DNA from: an uncultured Lachnospiraceae bacterium
GTDB lineage: Bacteria; Bacillota; Clostridia; Lachnospirales; Lachnospiraceae
NCBI GenBank assembly: GCA_910584685.1
Contig: CAJUAO010000013.1
Span: 1 to 64,000 of the forward strand
Reading direction: 5' to 3'
DNA: 64,000 nt
The translations under genes and the position numbers were made by a program. The notes under the pieces were generated by a model. It saw only the letters and a program-made list of their open reading frames with translations. It did no database searches and was not told the origin of the DNA. Positions 16,598 through 25,657 of this stretch are shown in pieces (within the stretch, counting starts at the first letter, position 1; each line of letters begins with the position of its first letter).

Positions 16598-17734
16598 ATG
16601 TACAAATTATTAAAAAAAGACGGAAATGCAAAAAGAGGAGAATTTCATACAGCTCACGGAGTGATTCAGACGCCGGTGTTTATGAATGTTGGAACGGCGG
16701 CGGCAATAAAGGGCGCGGTGGCGGCGGAGGATTTAAAGGAAATAAAAACACAGGTAGAGCTTTCAAATACATATCATCTTCATATAAGACCGGGAGATAA
16801 AATTGTAAAGCAAATGGGAGGGCTTCACCGGTTTATGAATTGGGACAGGCCTATCCTTACGGATTCCGGCGGCTTTCAGGTATTTTCACTGGCGTCTCTC
16901 AGGAAGATAAGGGAGGAGGGAGTTTATTTCAACTCTCATATAGACGGAAGAAAAATATTTATGGGACCGGAGCAGAGCATGCAGATACAGTCAAATCTTG
17001 CTTCAACCATAGCCATGGCGTTTGATGAGTGTCCGCCTTATCCTGCAGCAAGAGAATATATGCAGAATTCAGTGGACAGAACTACAAGGTGGCTTGAAAG
17101 GTGTAAGACGGAGCTTAAAAGGCTTAACGGTCTTAAGGATACAATTAATAAAGAGCAGATGCTGTTTGGGATAAATCAGGGAGGAACCTTTAAGGATATA
17201 AGGATAGAGCATGCTAAAAAAATATCGGAGCTTGAGCTCGACGGATACGCCCTTGGAGGTCTGGCAGTAGGCGAAAGCCATGAGGAAATGTACTATATTA
17301 TAGAAGAAACAGTTCCGCACCTTCCTATTGAAAAGCCCACATATCTTATGGGGGTAGGAACTCCTGCCAATATACTTGAGGCGGTTGAACGGGGAGTTGA
17401 TTTTTTTGACTGCGTATATCCGTCAAGGAACGGCCGTCATGGTCATGTATATACAAATCAGGGAAAAAGAAATCTTTTCAATGCAAAATATGAGACAGAT
17501 GACAAGCCCATAGAGGAGGGCTGCATGTGTCCGGCATGCCGCAATCACTCAAGAGCATATATAAGACATCTGCTTAAAGCTAAGGAAATGTTAGGAATGA
17601 GACTTTGCGTCTTGCATAATTTGTATTTTTATAATACAATGATGGAGGAAATCAGGAATGCCATTGACAATGAAAGCTACAGTCAGTATAAAAAGGCAAA
17701 GCTTGAGGGAATGAAGCAGACCATGGAAAAATAA
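16598..17734 (+). CDS. tgt: tRNA-guanine transglycosylase (queuine tRNA-ribosyltransferase)
   Basis: Swaps guanine-34 of GUN-anticodon tRNAs for the queuosine precursor preQ1. Seen: QTPVFMNVGTAAAIKG, LSNTYHLHIRPG, the catalytic region LTDSGGFQVFSLASLRKI, the second aspartate region GVDFFDCVYPSRNGRHG, and the zinc site with C-x-C-x2-C spacing (GCMCPACRNH) plus a downstream histidine. Length is 378 residues. The ATG at 16598 follows AAAGGAAAAAATT and lies downstream of the promoter, so an in-frame extension to 16490 through the repeat hairpin is rejected. yajC follows, as in many Firmicutes. Confidence 0.96.
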   Translation: MYKLLKKDGNAKRGEFHTAHGVIQTPVFMNVGTAAAIKGAVAAEDLKEIKTQVELSNTYHLHIRPGDKIVKQMGGLHRFMNWDRPILTDSGGFQVFSLASLRKIREEGVYFNSHIDGRKIFMGPEQSMQIQSNLASTIAMAFDECPPYPAAREYMQNSVDRTTRWLERCKTELKRLNGLKDTINKEQMLFGINQGGTFKDIRIEHAKKISELELDGYALGGLAVGESHEEMYYIIEETVPHLPIEKPTYLMGVGTPANILEAVERGVDFFDCVYPSRNGRHGHVYTNQGKRNLFNAKYETDDKPIEEGCMCPACRNHSRAYIRHLLKAKEMLGMRLCVLHNLYFYNTMMEEIRNAIDNESYSQYKKAKLEGMKQTMEK

Positions 17735-17746
17735 CGGCTCTGCACA

Positions 17747-17807
17747 AAGAACAATTTTTGTAAGAATAATAGTTATTTGAACAGTAGTTCTTACAAAAAT
17801 TGTTCTT
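17747..17807 (+). other. 20-bp perfect stem between tgt and yajC
   Basis: AAGAACAATTTTTGTAAGAA (17747-17766) pairs perfectly with TTCTTACAAAAATTGTTCTT (17788-17807) around a 21-nt loop. No T-run follows (it is followed by GAAAAAAATA), so it may be an mRNA-stability or attenuation structure rather than a terminator. yajC starts 32 nt later. Confidence 0.6.
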
Positions 17808-17839
17808 GAAAAAAATATACAGAAAAAGGAGATTAAATA

Positions 17840-18145
17840 ATGAATGGAATATTTGCAGCAGGAGGAGCAACAAGCCTTTTAGTAACATTAGTTTATATAG
17901 TCATATTTGGTGTGGGTATATATTTTCTTATGATAAGACCACAGAAAAAGCAGCAGGCAAAGCTGCAGGCTATGCAAAGCTCTGTGGAGATAGGCGACAG
18001 TGTTCTCACAACGGCAGGCTTTTACGGCGTTGTTATTGGAGTTGAGGACGATACGGTTGTAGTTGAGTTTGGAAATAATAAAAACTGCAGAATACCTATG
18101 CAGAAATCATCTATTGTAGAGGTTGAAAAGGCCAATGAAGAGTAA
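17840..18145 (+). CDS. yajC: Preprotein translocase subunit YajC
   Basis: Small accessory subunit of the SecDF-YajC complex in Sec-dependent export. The 101-residue product has one N-terminal membrane segment (about residues 10-31) ending in YFLMIRPQKKQQAK, the YajC hallmark, followed by the IGDSVLTTAGFYGVV beta domain. AAAAGGAG precedes the ATG. secDF is not in the window; a MATE transporter follows instead. Confidence 0.95.
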   Translation: MNGIFAAGGATSLLVTLVYIVIFGVGIYFLMIRPQKKQQAKLQAMQSSVEIGDSVLTTAGFYGVVIGVEDDTVVVEFGNNKNCRIPMQKSSIVEVEKANEE

Positions 18146-18215
18146 AAAAGTGGCGTCTTAAGCAGGATTTGTGTTTTTACCGGAAGAATTTACTGTAGAA
18201 GTGAGAGAAAATATA

Positions 18216-19610
18216 ATGAGTGAAAAGGATGAAAAAATAAAAAATTTAAGTGATAACCCACTGGGCTTTGCACCGGTGGGTAAACTTATGGTTAAATTTG
18301 CGGTGCCAAGTATTATTGCCATGATAGTGGGAGCGCTTTATAACATAGTCGACCAGCTTTTTATCGGACAGAAGGTAGGAGAATTAGGAAATGCCGCTAC
18401 TAATGTGGCGTTTCCTTTCAGTACGGCATGTCTTGCTTTGGCGCTGCTGTTTGGCATAGGAGGAGCCTCCTGCTTTAATCTTGCCATGGGCAGGGGTGAT
18501 AGGGAAAAGGCTCCTTATTATATTGGAAATGCCGTTTCAATGCTGGTACTTTGCGGATTGATACTATGTATTATTGCGCTTTTATTTTTAACACCACTTT
18601 TAAAGATGTTTGGCTCGCCAGATGACGTGCTTCCTTATGCAAAGGACTATGTAAGCATTACTGCCATAGGCTTTCCCTTTATGCTTTTAACTACAGGAGG
18701 AGGTCATCTTATAAGGGCAGACGGAAGTCCTCAGATGACTATGATATGCAACCTTACGGGAGCCGTTATAAACACTGTTCTTGACGCAGTATTTGTACTG
18801 GGAATGGATATGGGAATGAAGGGCGCAGCACTTGCAACCATAATAGGACAGATTATATCGGCAGCTATTGTCGTAGTATATATGTTAAACTATAAGTCAG
18901 TAAGGCTGTCATTAAAGCACTTTAAAATAAAAATTTCCTATACGGGAAGGGTTATCTCCATAGGCATGGCGTCATTTTTCAATCAGATAGCCATGATGGC
19001 AGTACAGATTGTTCTGAATAATTCATTAAAGCATTACGGGGAATTATCCTCATACGGCTCGTCTATACCTATAGCATGCTCAGGTATAGTAATGAAGGTC
19101 AGCCAGGTGTTTTTCTCCGTTGTCATAGGTCTTGGACAGGGAACACAGCCTATAGAAAGCTATAACTACGGCGCAAAAAATTATAAGAGGGTGAGGGAAG
19201 CCTACAGAATGGCTCTTATTTCAGGAGCAGCCGTTTCAATTATTGCATTTTTAGCATTTCAGATATTTCCAAGGCAGATAATAGGAATGTTTGGAGAGGG
19301 CTCAGAGGAATATTTTGAATTTGGTGTAAAATTTTTTAGAATCTTTGTGTTTTTTATTCTCTTAAACTTTTTGCAGCCAATAACCTCTACATTTTTTACA
19401 TCTATAGGAAAGCCGGTGAAGGGTATATTCCTGTCCCTTACAAGACAGATTATATTCCTGCTTCCCCTGATTATAATTTTACCTTTATTTATGGGAATAG
19501 ACGGAATACTTTATGCCGGTCCCATAGCAGATTTTCTCGCTATAGTGGTAAATGTGGCAATGGCAGTAATAGAGCTTAGAAGTATGAGGCGGCTTGAAAA
19601 GCAGCTTTAA
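18216..19610 (+). CDS. MATE-family cation/drug efflux transporter
   Basis: A 464-residue protein with about 12 membrane segments in two six-helix halves. Features of the MepA/NorM-like MATE group include SIIAMIVGALYNIVDQLFIG near the N-terminus, NLAMGRGDREKA between helices 2 and 3, IRADGSPQMTM and GQGTQPIESYNYGAKNY in the second half. Such transporters export organic cations using Na+ or H+ gradients; the substrate here is unknown. The ATG at 18216 is chosen because it starts the conserved region and follows GAGAGAAAATATA; an upstream in-frame start at 18171 would add 15 polar residues without support. Confidence 0.9.
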   Translation: MSEKDEKIKNLSDNPLGFAPVGKLMVKFAVPSIIAMIVGALYNIVDQLFIGQKVGELGNAATNVAFPFSTACLALALLFGIGGASCFNLAMGRGDREKAPYYIGNAVSMLVLCGLILCIIALLFLTPLLKMFGSPDDVLPYAKDYVSITAIGFPFMLLTTGGGHLIRADGSPQMTMICNLTGAVINTVLDAVFVLGMDMGMKGAALATIIGQIISAAIVVVYMLNYKSVRLSLKHFKIKISYTGRVISIGMASFFNQIAMMAVQIVLNNSLKHYGELSSYGSSIPIACSGIVMKVSQVFFSVVIGLGQGTQPIESYNYGAKNYKRVREAYRMALISGAAVSIIAFLAFQIFPRQIIGMFGEGSEEYFEFGVKFFRIFVFFILLNFLQPITSTFFTSIGKPVKGIFLSLTRQIIFLLPLIIILPLFMGIDGILYAGPIADFLAIVVNVAMAVIELRSMRRLEKQL

Positions 19611-19644
19611 CTTTCTGGCGGATATACTTTTTTGGCTTTAATAG

Positions 19645-19673
19645 TTGAAATATGACAGAAAATATTGTAGACT
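19645..19673 (+). promoter_or_regulatory. Candidate promoter for leuB
   Basis: TTGAAA (19645-19650) and TAGACT (19668-19673) with a 17-nt spacer. The -10 lies at the left of a small dyad TAGACTAATACAATAGTCTA, which could be an operator. The first gene ATG is 38 nt further on. Confidence 0.45.
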
Positions 19674-19710
19674 AATACAATAGTCTATAAACAGAAAAGA
19701 GGTTAAAGAC

Positions 19711-20802
19711 ATGAATTTTAATGTTGCAGTGATTCCGGGAGACGGTATTGGTCCGGAAATAGTAACAGAAGCAAAAAAAGTACTTGACACGGTGGGAAAG
19801 AAATTCGGTCATGAGTTTAAATATACGGAGGTATTGATGGGCGGAGCATCTATTGATGCTTATGGAGTTCCATTGACTGACGAGGCTCTTGAGACAGCAA
19901 AAAACAATGATGCCGTTCTTTTAGGCGCGGTGGGCGGACGAGTCGGCGTGGATAGCTGGTATAAGCTGCCGCCAAACCTAAGGCCGGAGGCAGGACTCCT
20001 TGCCATAAGAAAGGGACTGGGGCTTTTTGCAAATTTAAGACCTGCATACCTTTATAAGGAGCTTAAGAACGCGTGTCCTCTTAAGGAGGAGGTAGCAGAC
20101 GCAGGCTTTGATATGATTATTGTAAGAGAGCTTACAGGCGGTCTTTACTTTGGAGAAAGAAAAACAGAGGTAATAGACGGCGTAAGAACAGCCATTGATA
20201 CCCTTAAATATGATGAAAACGAAATAAGAAGAATAGCTGTAAAGGCATTTGAGATAGCAATGAAGAGAAATAAAAAGGTTATAAGCGTAGATAAGGCAAA
20301 TGTACTTGATTCCTCAAGGCTTTGGAGCGCAGTGGTGGCAGAGGTGGCAAAGGACTTTCCAGAGGTTACCCTGTGCAATATGCTTGTAGACAACTGCGCC
20401 ATGCAGCTTGTAAAGGAGCCGGCGCAGTTTGACGTAGTCCTTACGGAAAATATGTTTGGAGATATTCTTTCAGACGAGGCAAGCATGATAACAGGCTCTA
20501 TCGGTATGCTGCCGTCAGCAAGCCTTGCCGAAGGAAAATTCGGACTTTATGAGCCAAGCCACGGCGCAGCTCCTGACATAGCAGGACAAAATAAGGCAAA
20601 TCCTTTAGCGACCATATTGTCAGCAGCCATGATGCTTAGATATTCCTTTGACCTTGACAGGGAAGCGGAAGCAGTGGAGGAGGCTGTTAAAGGCGTGCTG
20701 GAGGACGGCATAAGAACAACGGATATTATGTCTGACGGCTGCAGGCTGGTTTCATGTACTGATATGGGCGACGAGATAGTTAAGAGAATAAATTTACAAT
20801 AA
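19711..20802 (+). CDS. leuB: 3-isopropylmalate dehydrogenase
   Basis: NAD-dependent oxidative decarboxylase of the leucine pathway. Seen: VAVIPGDGIGPEIVTEAKKV at the N-terminus, GAVGG, LRPEAGLLAIRKGLGLFANL, RELTGGLYFGERK, DKANVLDSSRLW and the C-terminal nucleotide site GLYEPSHGAAPDIAGQNKANP. Length is 363 residues. AAAGAGG precedes the ATG. It heads a leuB-ilvD-ilvB run; leuC and leuD are 35 kb away in the window, so the leucine genes are split. Confidence 0.96.
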   Translation: MNFNVAVIPGDGIGPEIVTEAKKVLDTVGKKFGHEFKYTEVLMGGASIDAYGVPLTDEALETAKNNDAVLLGAVGGRVGVDSWYKLPPNLRPEAGLLAIRKGLGLFANLRPAYLYKELKNACPLKEEVADAGFDMIIVRELTGGLYFGERKTEVIDGVRTAIDTLKYDENEIRRIAVKAFEIAMKRNKKVISVDKANVLDSSRLWSAVVAEVAKDFPEVTLCNMLVDNCAMQLVKEPAQFDVVLTENMFGDILSDEASMITGSIGMLPSASLAEGKFGLYEPSHGAAPDIAGQNKANPLATILSAAMMLRYSFDLDREAEAVEEAVKGVLEDGIRTTDIMSDGCRLVSCTDMGDEIVKRINLQ

Positions 20803-20805
20803 ACT

Positions 20806-20828
20806 TACTGCACAAAACATGTGCAGTA
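20806..20828 (+). other. Hairpin between leuB and ilvD
   Basis: TACTGCACA and TGTGCAGTA form a 9-bp perfect stem with a 5-nt loop, starting 4 nt after the leuB stop. There is no T-run. It may be a processing or stability element within the branched-chain operon. Confidence 0.5.
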
Positions 20829-20920
20829 TTGTGACAAAAAAAGAAATATATCAAAGAAAGGAAAATGCATATGCCCTGTTATTTTGGAGTATTATCAGGG
20901 TACTTTGCAAGGGTATAAAA

Positions 20921-22585
20921 ATGAGAAGTGATTCAGTAAGAGTAGGAATGCAGCAGGCTCCCCACCGCTCCCTTTTCAATGCTCTCGGAATGACAAAGGA
21001 AGAGATGGAAAAGCCTCTTATAGGCGTAGTAAGCTCATATAATGAAATAGTGCCGGGACATATGAATCTGGATAAAATAACAGAGGCGGTAAAGCTTGGA
21101 GTGGCAATGGCAGGAGGCACTCCTGTTATGGTTCCGGCTATTGCAGTGTGCGACGGAATAGCAATGGGACATATAGGAATGAAATATTCCCTTGTCACAA
21201 GAGACCTTATAGCAGATTCCACAGAATGTCTTGCCATGGCACATCAGTTTGACGGACTTGTCATGATACCAAACTGTGACAAGAATGTGCCGGGGCTTCT
21301 TATGGCAGCGGCAAGATTAAATATACCGACGATATTTGTAAGCGGAGGCCCAATGCTTGCAGGTCATGTAAAGGGCTGCAAGACATCCCTTTCAAGCATG
21401 TTTGAGGCGGTAGGCTCTTATGCGGCAGGCGCCATGAGCGAAGAGGATGTTCTTGATTATGAAAATCACGCATGTCCTACATGCGGCTCATGTTCAGGCA
21501 TGTATACTGCAAATTCCATGAATTGTCTTACGGAAGCCCTTGGCATGGGACTTAGGGGCAACGGCACCATTCCGGCAGTATACTCTGACAGAATAAAGCT
21601 TGCAAAGCATGCGGGAATGCAGGTTATAGAGCTTATAGAAAAGAATATAAGACCTCTTGACATAATGACAAAGGAAGCCTTTGAGAATGCCCTTACGGTA
21701 GATATGGCTCTTGGCTGCAGCACAAACAGTATGCTTCATCTTCCGGCAATAGCCCATGAGGCAGGCGTAGAGCTTAATCTTGATATGGCAAATGAAATAA
21801 GCGCAAGAACACCGAATCTGTGTCATCTGGCTCCTGCAGGGCATACATATATAGAGCAGCTTAACGAGGCAGGCGGCGTATATGCTGTTATGAATGAGCT
21901 TTCAAAGAAAAAGCTTCTCCATGAGGACTTAATGACAGTTACGGGAAAAACCGTAGGCGAGAATATAAAGAATGCAGTAAACAGAGATACGGAGGTAATA
22001 AGACCTATAGATAACCCATACAGTGAAGTAGGAGGCATTGCGGTGCTCAGAGGCAACCTTGCGCCGGATTCATGTGTTGTAAAGCGTTCGGCAGTAGTGC
22101 CTGAGATGCTTAAGCATGAGGGACCTGCAAGGGTATTTAACTGTGAGGAGGATGCTATTGAAGCTATAAAGGGCGGAAAAATATCAGACGGAGACGTGGT
22201 TGTAATCAGATATGAGGGGCCAAAGGGAGGTCCGGGAATGAGAGAGATGCTTAATCCTACATCGGCAATAGCAGGAATGGGACTTGGCTCTACAGTTGCT
22301 CTTATTACAGACGGCCGCTTTTCAGGCGCTTCAAGGGGAGCTTCCATTGGTCATGTTTCTCCGGAGGCAGCCGTGGGAGGACCTATTGCTCTTGTAAAAG
22401 AAGGAGACATTATAAAGATAGATATAGATAATCATTCAATCAATTTAGATATTACAGATGAGGAGATGGCAAAAAGAAAGGCTGAATGGACACCTAGAAA
22501 GCCTAATGTTACCACTGGATATCTTGCAAGGTATGCATCTTTAGTTACGTCGGCTGATAAGGGCGCGATTTTATGCAATAAATAA
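20921..22585 (+). CDS. ilvD: Dihydroxy-acid dehydratase
   Basis: Fe-S dehydratase that makes the 2-keto acids preceding valine and isoleucine. Seen: MRSDSVRVGMQQAPHRSLFN start, MIPNCDKNVPGLLMA with the first cluster cysteine, HACPTCGSCSGMYTANSMN with further cluster cysteines, ALGCSTNSMLHLPAIA, and RYEGPKGGPGMREML with TDGRFSGASRG at the C-terminus. Length 554 matches the family. The ATG at 20921 is preferred because it begins the conserved sequence; the open frame extends upstream to 20819 through the intergenic hairpin without family similarity. ilvB starts 39 nt after its stop. Confidence 0.96.
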   Translation: MRSDSVRVGMQQAPHRSLFNALGMTKEEMEKPLIGVVSSYNEIVPGHMNLDKITEAVKLGVAMAGGTPVMVPAIAVCDGIAMGHIGMKYSLVTRDLIADSTECLAMAHQFDGLVMIPNCDKNVPGLLMAAARLNIPTIFVSGGPMLAGHVKGCKTSLSSMFEAVGSYAAGAMSEEDVLDYENHACPTCGSCSGMYTANSMNCLTEALGMGLRGNGTIPAVYSDRIKLAKHAGMQVIELIEKNIRPLDIMTKEAFENALTVDMALGCSTNSMLHLPAIAHEAGVELNLDMANEISARTPNLCHLAPAGHTYIEQLNEAGGVYAVMNELSKKKLLHEDLMTVTGKTVGENIKNAVNRDTEVIRPIDNPYSEVGGIAVLRGNLAPDSCVVKRSAVVPEMLKHEGPARVFNCEEDAIEAIKGGKISDGDVVVIRYEGPKGGPGMREMLNPTSAIAGMGLGSTVALITDGRFSGASRGASIGHVSPEAAVGGPIALVKEGDIIKIDIDNHSINLDITDEEMAKRKAEWTPRKPNVTTGYLARYASLVTSADKGAILCNK

Positions 22586-22623
22586 TTAGTTTTGTTGTAC
22601 AATAAAAAAAGGAGGAAGCGGGA

Positions 22624-24315
22624 ATGCAGTTAAGCGGTTCAGAAATAATAATTGAATGTTTAAAGGAGCAGGGTGTTAACACAGTGTTCGGATATCCGGG
22701 AGGAACTATTCTGAATGTGTATGATGAGCTTTATAAGCATTCACATGAAATAAATCATATTTTAACATCACATGAGCAGGGAGCAGCCCATGCGGCAGAC
22801 GGCTATGCGAGAGCTACAGGTAAGGTGGGAGTATGTATGGCAACCTCAGGACCGGGCGCTACAAACCTTGTAACAGGTATAGCTACGGCATACATGGATT
22901 CTGTTCCTGTTGTGGCAATAACTGCAAATGTAGGAAAATCTCTTCTGGGAAAGGATACCTTTCAGGAGATAGACATAGCAGGAGTGACAATGCCCATAAC
23001 AAAGCATAATTTTATTGTAAAGGATATAAATGATTTGGCGGATATAATAAGACGCGCCTTTAAGATAGCAAAGACCGGAAGACCGGGGCCGGTGCTTGTG
23101 GATGTGACAAAGGATGTTACAGACCCGAAAAATATTATAGAATTTACGCCTGTTAAGCCGGAGGAGCCGGCTCCTGTCACAGAGACAATAAAGGATGAGG
23201 ATATTGAAAGGGCAGTTAAGCTCATAAATGAGTCGGAAAAGCCATATGTTTATGTAGGCGGCGGAGCGATTATATCAGGAGCAGACAAGGAGCTTGCTAA
23301 GCTTATAGAGCTTATAGACGCCCCTGTGTGCGATTCCCTTATGGGCAAGGGAGCCTTTAACGGAGAGGATGACCATTATACGGGCATGATAGGCATGCAT
23401 GGAACAAAGACATCAAATTACGGCGTGTCTGAGTGCGACCTGCTTATTGTTATCGGAGCAAGATTTAGCGACAGGGTTACGGGAAATACAAAAAGATTTG
23501 CCTCAAATGCAAAAATACTTCACATTGACGTAGACGCGGCGGAGATAAATAAAAATATCAAAACGACGGCTCAGGTTATAGGCGACGCAAATGAAATACT
23601 TAAAAGAATTAATGAAAGACTTACAAGGACAGAGCATAAGGAATGGATGGATAAGATAAGGGAAAATAAGGCTAAATTTCCCCTTACATACAATTCTGAA
23701 ACCCTTAACGGACAGTATATTGTAGAGAAGATTTACGAAATGACAAAGGGAGATGCCATTATTACTACAGAGGTAGGCCAGCATCAGATGTGGGCAGCCC
23801 AGTTTTACAGGTATAGGAATCCAAGAACACTTATAACCTCAGGAGGCTTAGGTACTATGGGTTATGGTCTTGGCGCAAGCCTTGGGGCAAAAATGGGATG
23901 TCCTGATAAGACGGTTATAAATATAGCAGGCGACGGCTGCTTCCGTATGAATATGAATGAGATAGCTACTGCCGCAAGATATAATATACCTGTTATACAG
24001 GTTATTATCAACAATCATGTGCTTGGTATGGTACGCCAGTGGCAGACTTTGTTCTACGGACAAAGGTATTCAAATACAGTATTAAATGACGGAGTTGACT
24101 TTGTTAAGCTGTCAGAGGCAATGGGAGCAAGGGCGTTTAAGGTTACTACAAAGGAAGAATTTGAAAAATCATTTAATGAAGCGTTAAATGCAGGCGCGCC
24201 TGTAGTCCTTGACTGTCAGGTAGATAAGGATGAAAAGGTGTTCCCAATGGTTGCGCCGGGGGGAGCCATATCAGAGGCATTCAGTCAGGAGGACCTTGAC
24301 GCAAGGGAAAGCTAA
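22624..24315 (+). CDS. ilvB: Acetolactate synthase large subunit
   Basis: Thiamine-diphosphate enzyme that condenses pyruvate units (or pyruvate with 2-oxobutyrate) at the start of branched-chain amino-acid synthesis. Seen: VFGYPGGTILNVYDEL, HEQGAAHAADGYARATGKVG with the catalytic glutamate, CMATSGPGATNLVTGIATAY, the central FAD-type domain, and the ThDP motif GDGCFRMNMNEIATA...NN. Length is 563 residues. GGAGGAAGCGGGA precedes the ATG. No ilvN regulatory subunit follows, so it lies elsewhere or is missing. Confidence 0.95.
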   Translation: MQLSGSEIIIECLKEQGVNTVFGYPGGTILNVYDELYKHSHEINHILTSHEQGAAHAADGYARATGKVGVCMATSGPGATNLVTGIATAYMDSVPVVAITANVGKSLLGKDTFQEIDIAGVTMPITKHNFIVKDINDLADIIRRAFKIAKTGRPGPVLVDVTKDVTDPKNIIEFTPVKPEEPAPVTETIKDEDIERAVKLINESEKPYVYVGGGAIISGADKELAKLIELIDAPVCDSLMGKGAFNGEDDHYTGMIGMHGTKTSNYGVSECDLLIVIGARFSDRVTGNTKRFASNAKILHIDVDAAEINKNIKTTAQVIGDANEILKRINERLTRTEHKEWMDKIRENKAKFPLTYNSETLNGQYIVEKIYEMTKGDAIITTEVGQHQMWAAQFYRYRNPRTLITSGGLGTMGYGLGASLGAKMGCPDKTVINIAGDGCFRMNMNEIATAARYNIPVIQVIINNHVLGMVRQWQTLFYGQRYSNTVLNDGVDFVKLSEAMGARAFKVTTKEEFEKSFNEALNAGAPVVLDCQVDKDEKVFPMVAPGGAISEAFSQEDLDARES

Positions 24316-24427
24316 GTTGTTATTTTAAATATTAACCTGTGCGGTATTTAGGACAGTGTCCGTGTACTGCATAAGCGGTATTTCCTATATAATAAAAAGT
24401 GAAAAATCATAAAAGGAGGATTTTTAA

Positions 24428-25510
24428 ATGGGAAGAGTATATAATTTCTCAGCAGGACCGGCAGTACTGCCGGAGGAGGTGTTAAAGGAAGCAGCTGCAG
24501 AGATGCTTGATTACAATGGCAGCGGAATGTCAGTTATGGAGATGAGCCACCGCTCAAAGGTATATGATGAAATTATCAAGACGGCGGAAAAGGATTTAAG
24601 GGATTTAATGAATATTCCTGACAATTATAAGGTTTTATTTCTTCAGGGAGGCGCGTCGCAGCAGTTTGCCATGATTCCAATGAATCTTATGAAAAATAAG
24701 AAAGCAGCGTACATTGTAACGGGACAGTGGGCAAAGAAGGCGTATCAGGAGGCAGGCAAATACGGGGAAGCCATAAAGGTAGCGTCAAGCGAGGATAAGA
24801 CCTTCTCATACATACCGGACTGTTCTGACCTTGATATTCCTGAGGATGTGGATTATGTATATATATGTGAGAATAATACTATTTACGGAACAAAATATAA
24901 GGAGCTTCCAAACACAAAGGGAAAAACTCTTGTGGCAGATGTTTCATCATGCTTTTTGTCAGAGCCTGTGGATGTTACAAAATATGGCGTAATTTACGGC
25001 GGAGTACAGAAGAATGTAGGCCCGGCAGGTATGGTTATCGTTATTATAAGAGAGGACCTTATTACGGAGGATGTTCTTCCGGGAACTCCAACCATGCTTA
25101 CATATAAGACCCATGCAGACGCAGATTCTCTTTACAATACGCCGCCGTGCTATAATATTTATATTTGCGGTAAGGTATTTAAGTGGCTAAAGAAAATGGG
25201 CGGACTTGAAAAAATGAAGGAGCTCAATGAGAAGAAGGCTAAGATTTTATATGATTTCTTAGATGAAAGCAAGCTGTTTAGAGGTACGGTAGTGCCAAAG
25301 GACCGTTCTCTTATGAATGTTCCGTTTGTAACAGGAAACGAGGAGCTTGATGCAAAATTTGTAAAGGCGGCAAAGGCGGCAGGCTTTGAAAATCTTAAGG
25401 GACACAGAACTGTAGGCGGAATGAGAGCGTCTATTTATAACGCTATGCCTATAGAGGGTGTGGAGAAGCTTGTAGAGTTTATGAGAAAGTTTGAAGAGGA
25501 AAACTCATAA
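24428..25510 (+). CDS. serC: Phosphoserine aminotransferase
   Basis: PLP enzyme that forms 3-phosphoserine from 3-phosphohydroxypyruvate and glutamate. Seen: YNFSAGPAVLPEEVLKEAA at the start, MSVMEMSHRSKVYDEI, LFLQGGASQQFAMIPMNL, CENNTIYGT, DVSSCFLSEPVDV and the PLP lysine region YGGVQKNVGPAGMV. Length is 360 residues, standard for the class. AAAGGAGGATTTTTAA precedes the ATG. A long hairpin separates it from serA, with which it forms a serine-synthesis pair. Confidence 0.96.
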   Translation: MGRVYNFSAGPAVLPEEVLKEAAAEMLDYNGSGMSVMEMSHRSKVYDEIIKTAEKDLRDLMNIPDNYKVLFLQGGASQQFAMIPMNLMKNKKAAYIVTGQWAKKAYQEAGKYGEAIKVASSEDKTFSYIPDCSDLDIPEDVDYVYICENNTIYGTKYKELPNTKGKTLVADVSSCFLSEPVDVTKYGVIYGGVQKNVGPAGMVIVIIREDLITEDVLPGTPTMLTYKTHADADSLYNTPPCYNIYICGKVFKWLKKMGGLEKMKELNEKKAKILYDFLDESKLFRGTVVPKDRSLMNVPFVTGNEELDAKFVKAAKAAGFENLKGHRTVGGMRASIYNAMPIEGVEKLVEFMRKFEEENS

Positions 25511-25566
25511 GATATTGCATATTATAATGTAATATATACGGTATTGGTAAAGCCTTTATAAAAAAG

Positions 25567-25625
25567 ATACTAAAAGTAAACAGCCGGCAGCAGATAGTTT
25601 CCGGTCCGGCAGTTTATTTAGTATA
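25567..25625 (+). other. Long hairpin between serC and serA
   Basis: ATACTAAA-agt-AAAC-a-GCCGG on the left pairs with CCGGC-a-GTTT-at-TTTAGTAT on the right, an interrupted stem of about 17 bp starting 57 nt after serC. There is no T-run, so it could be a partial terminator, attenuator or RNA-processing site setting the serC/serA ratio. Confidence 0.55.
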
Positions 25626-25657
25626 GATAATATCTAAAAAGAAAGGAAGTAACAAAA

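Noticed and set aside
20819..20920. N-terminal extension of ilvD
   Set aside because: The added 34 residues overlap the intergenic hairpin, have no family similarity, and the family start lies at 20921.
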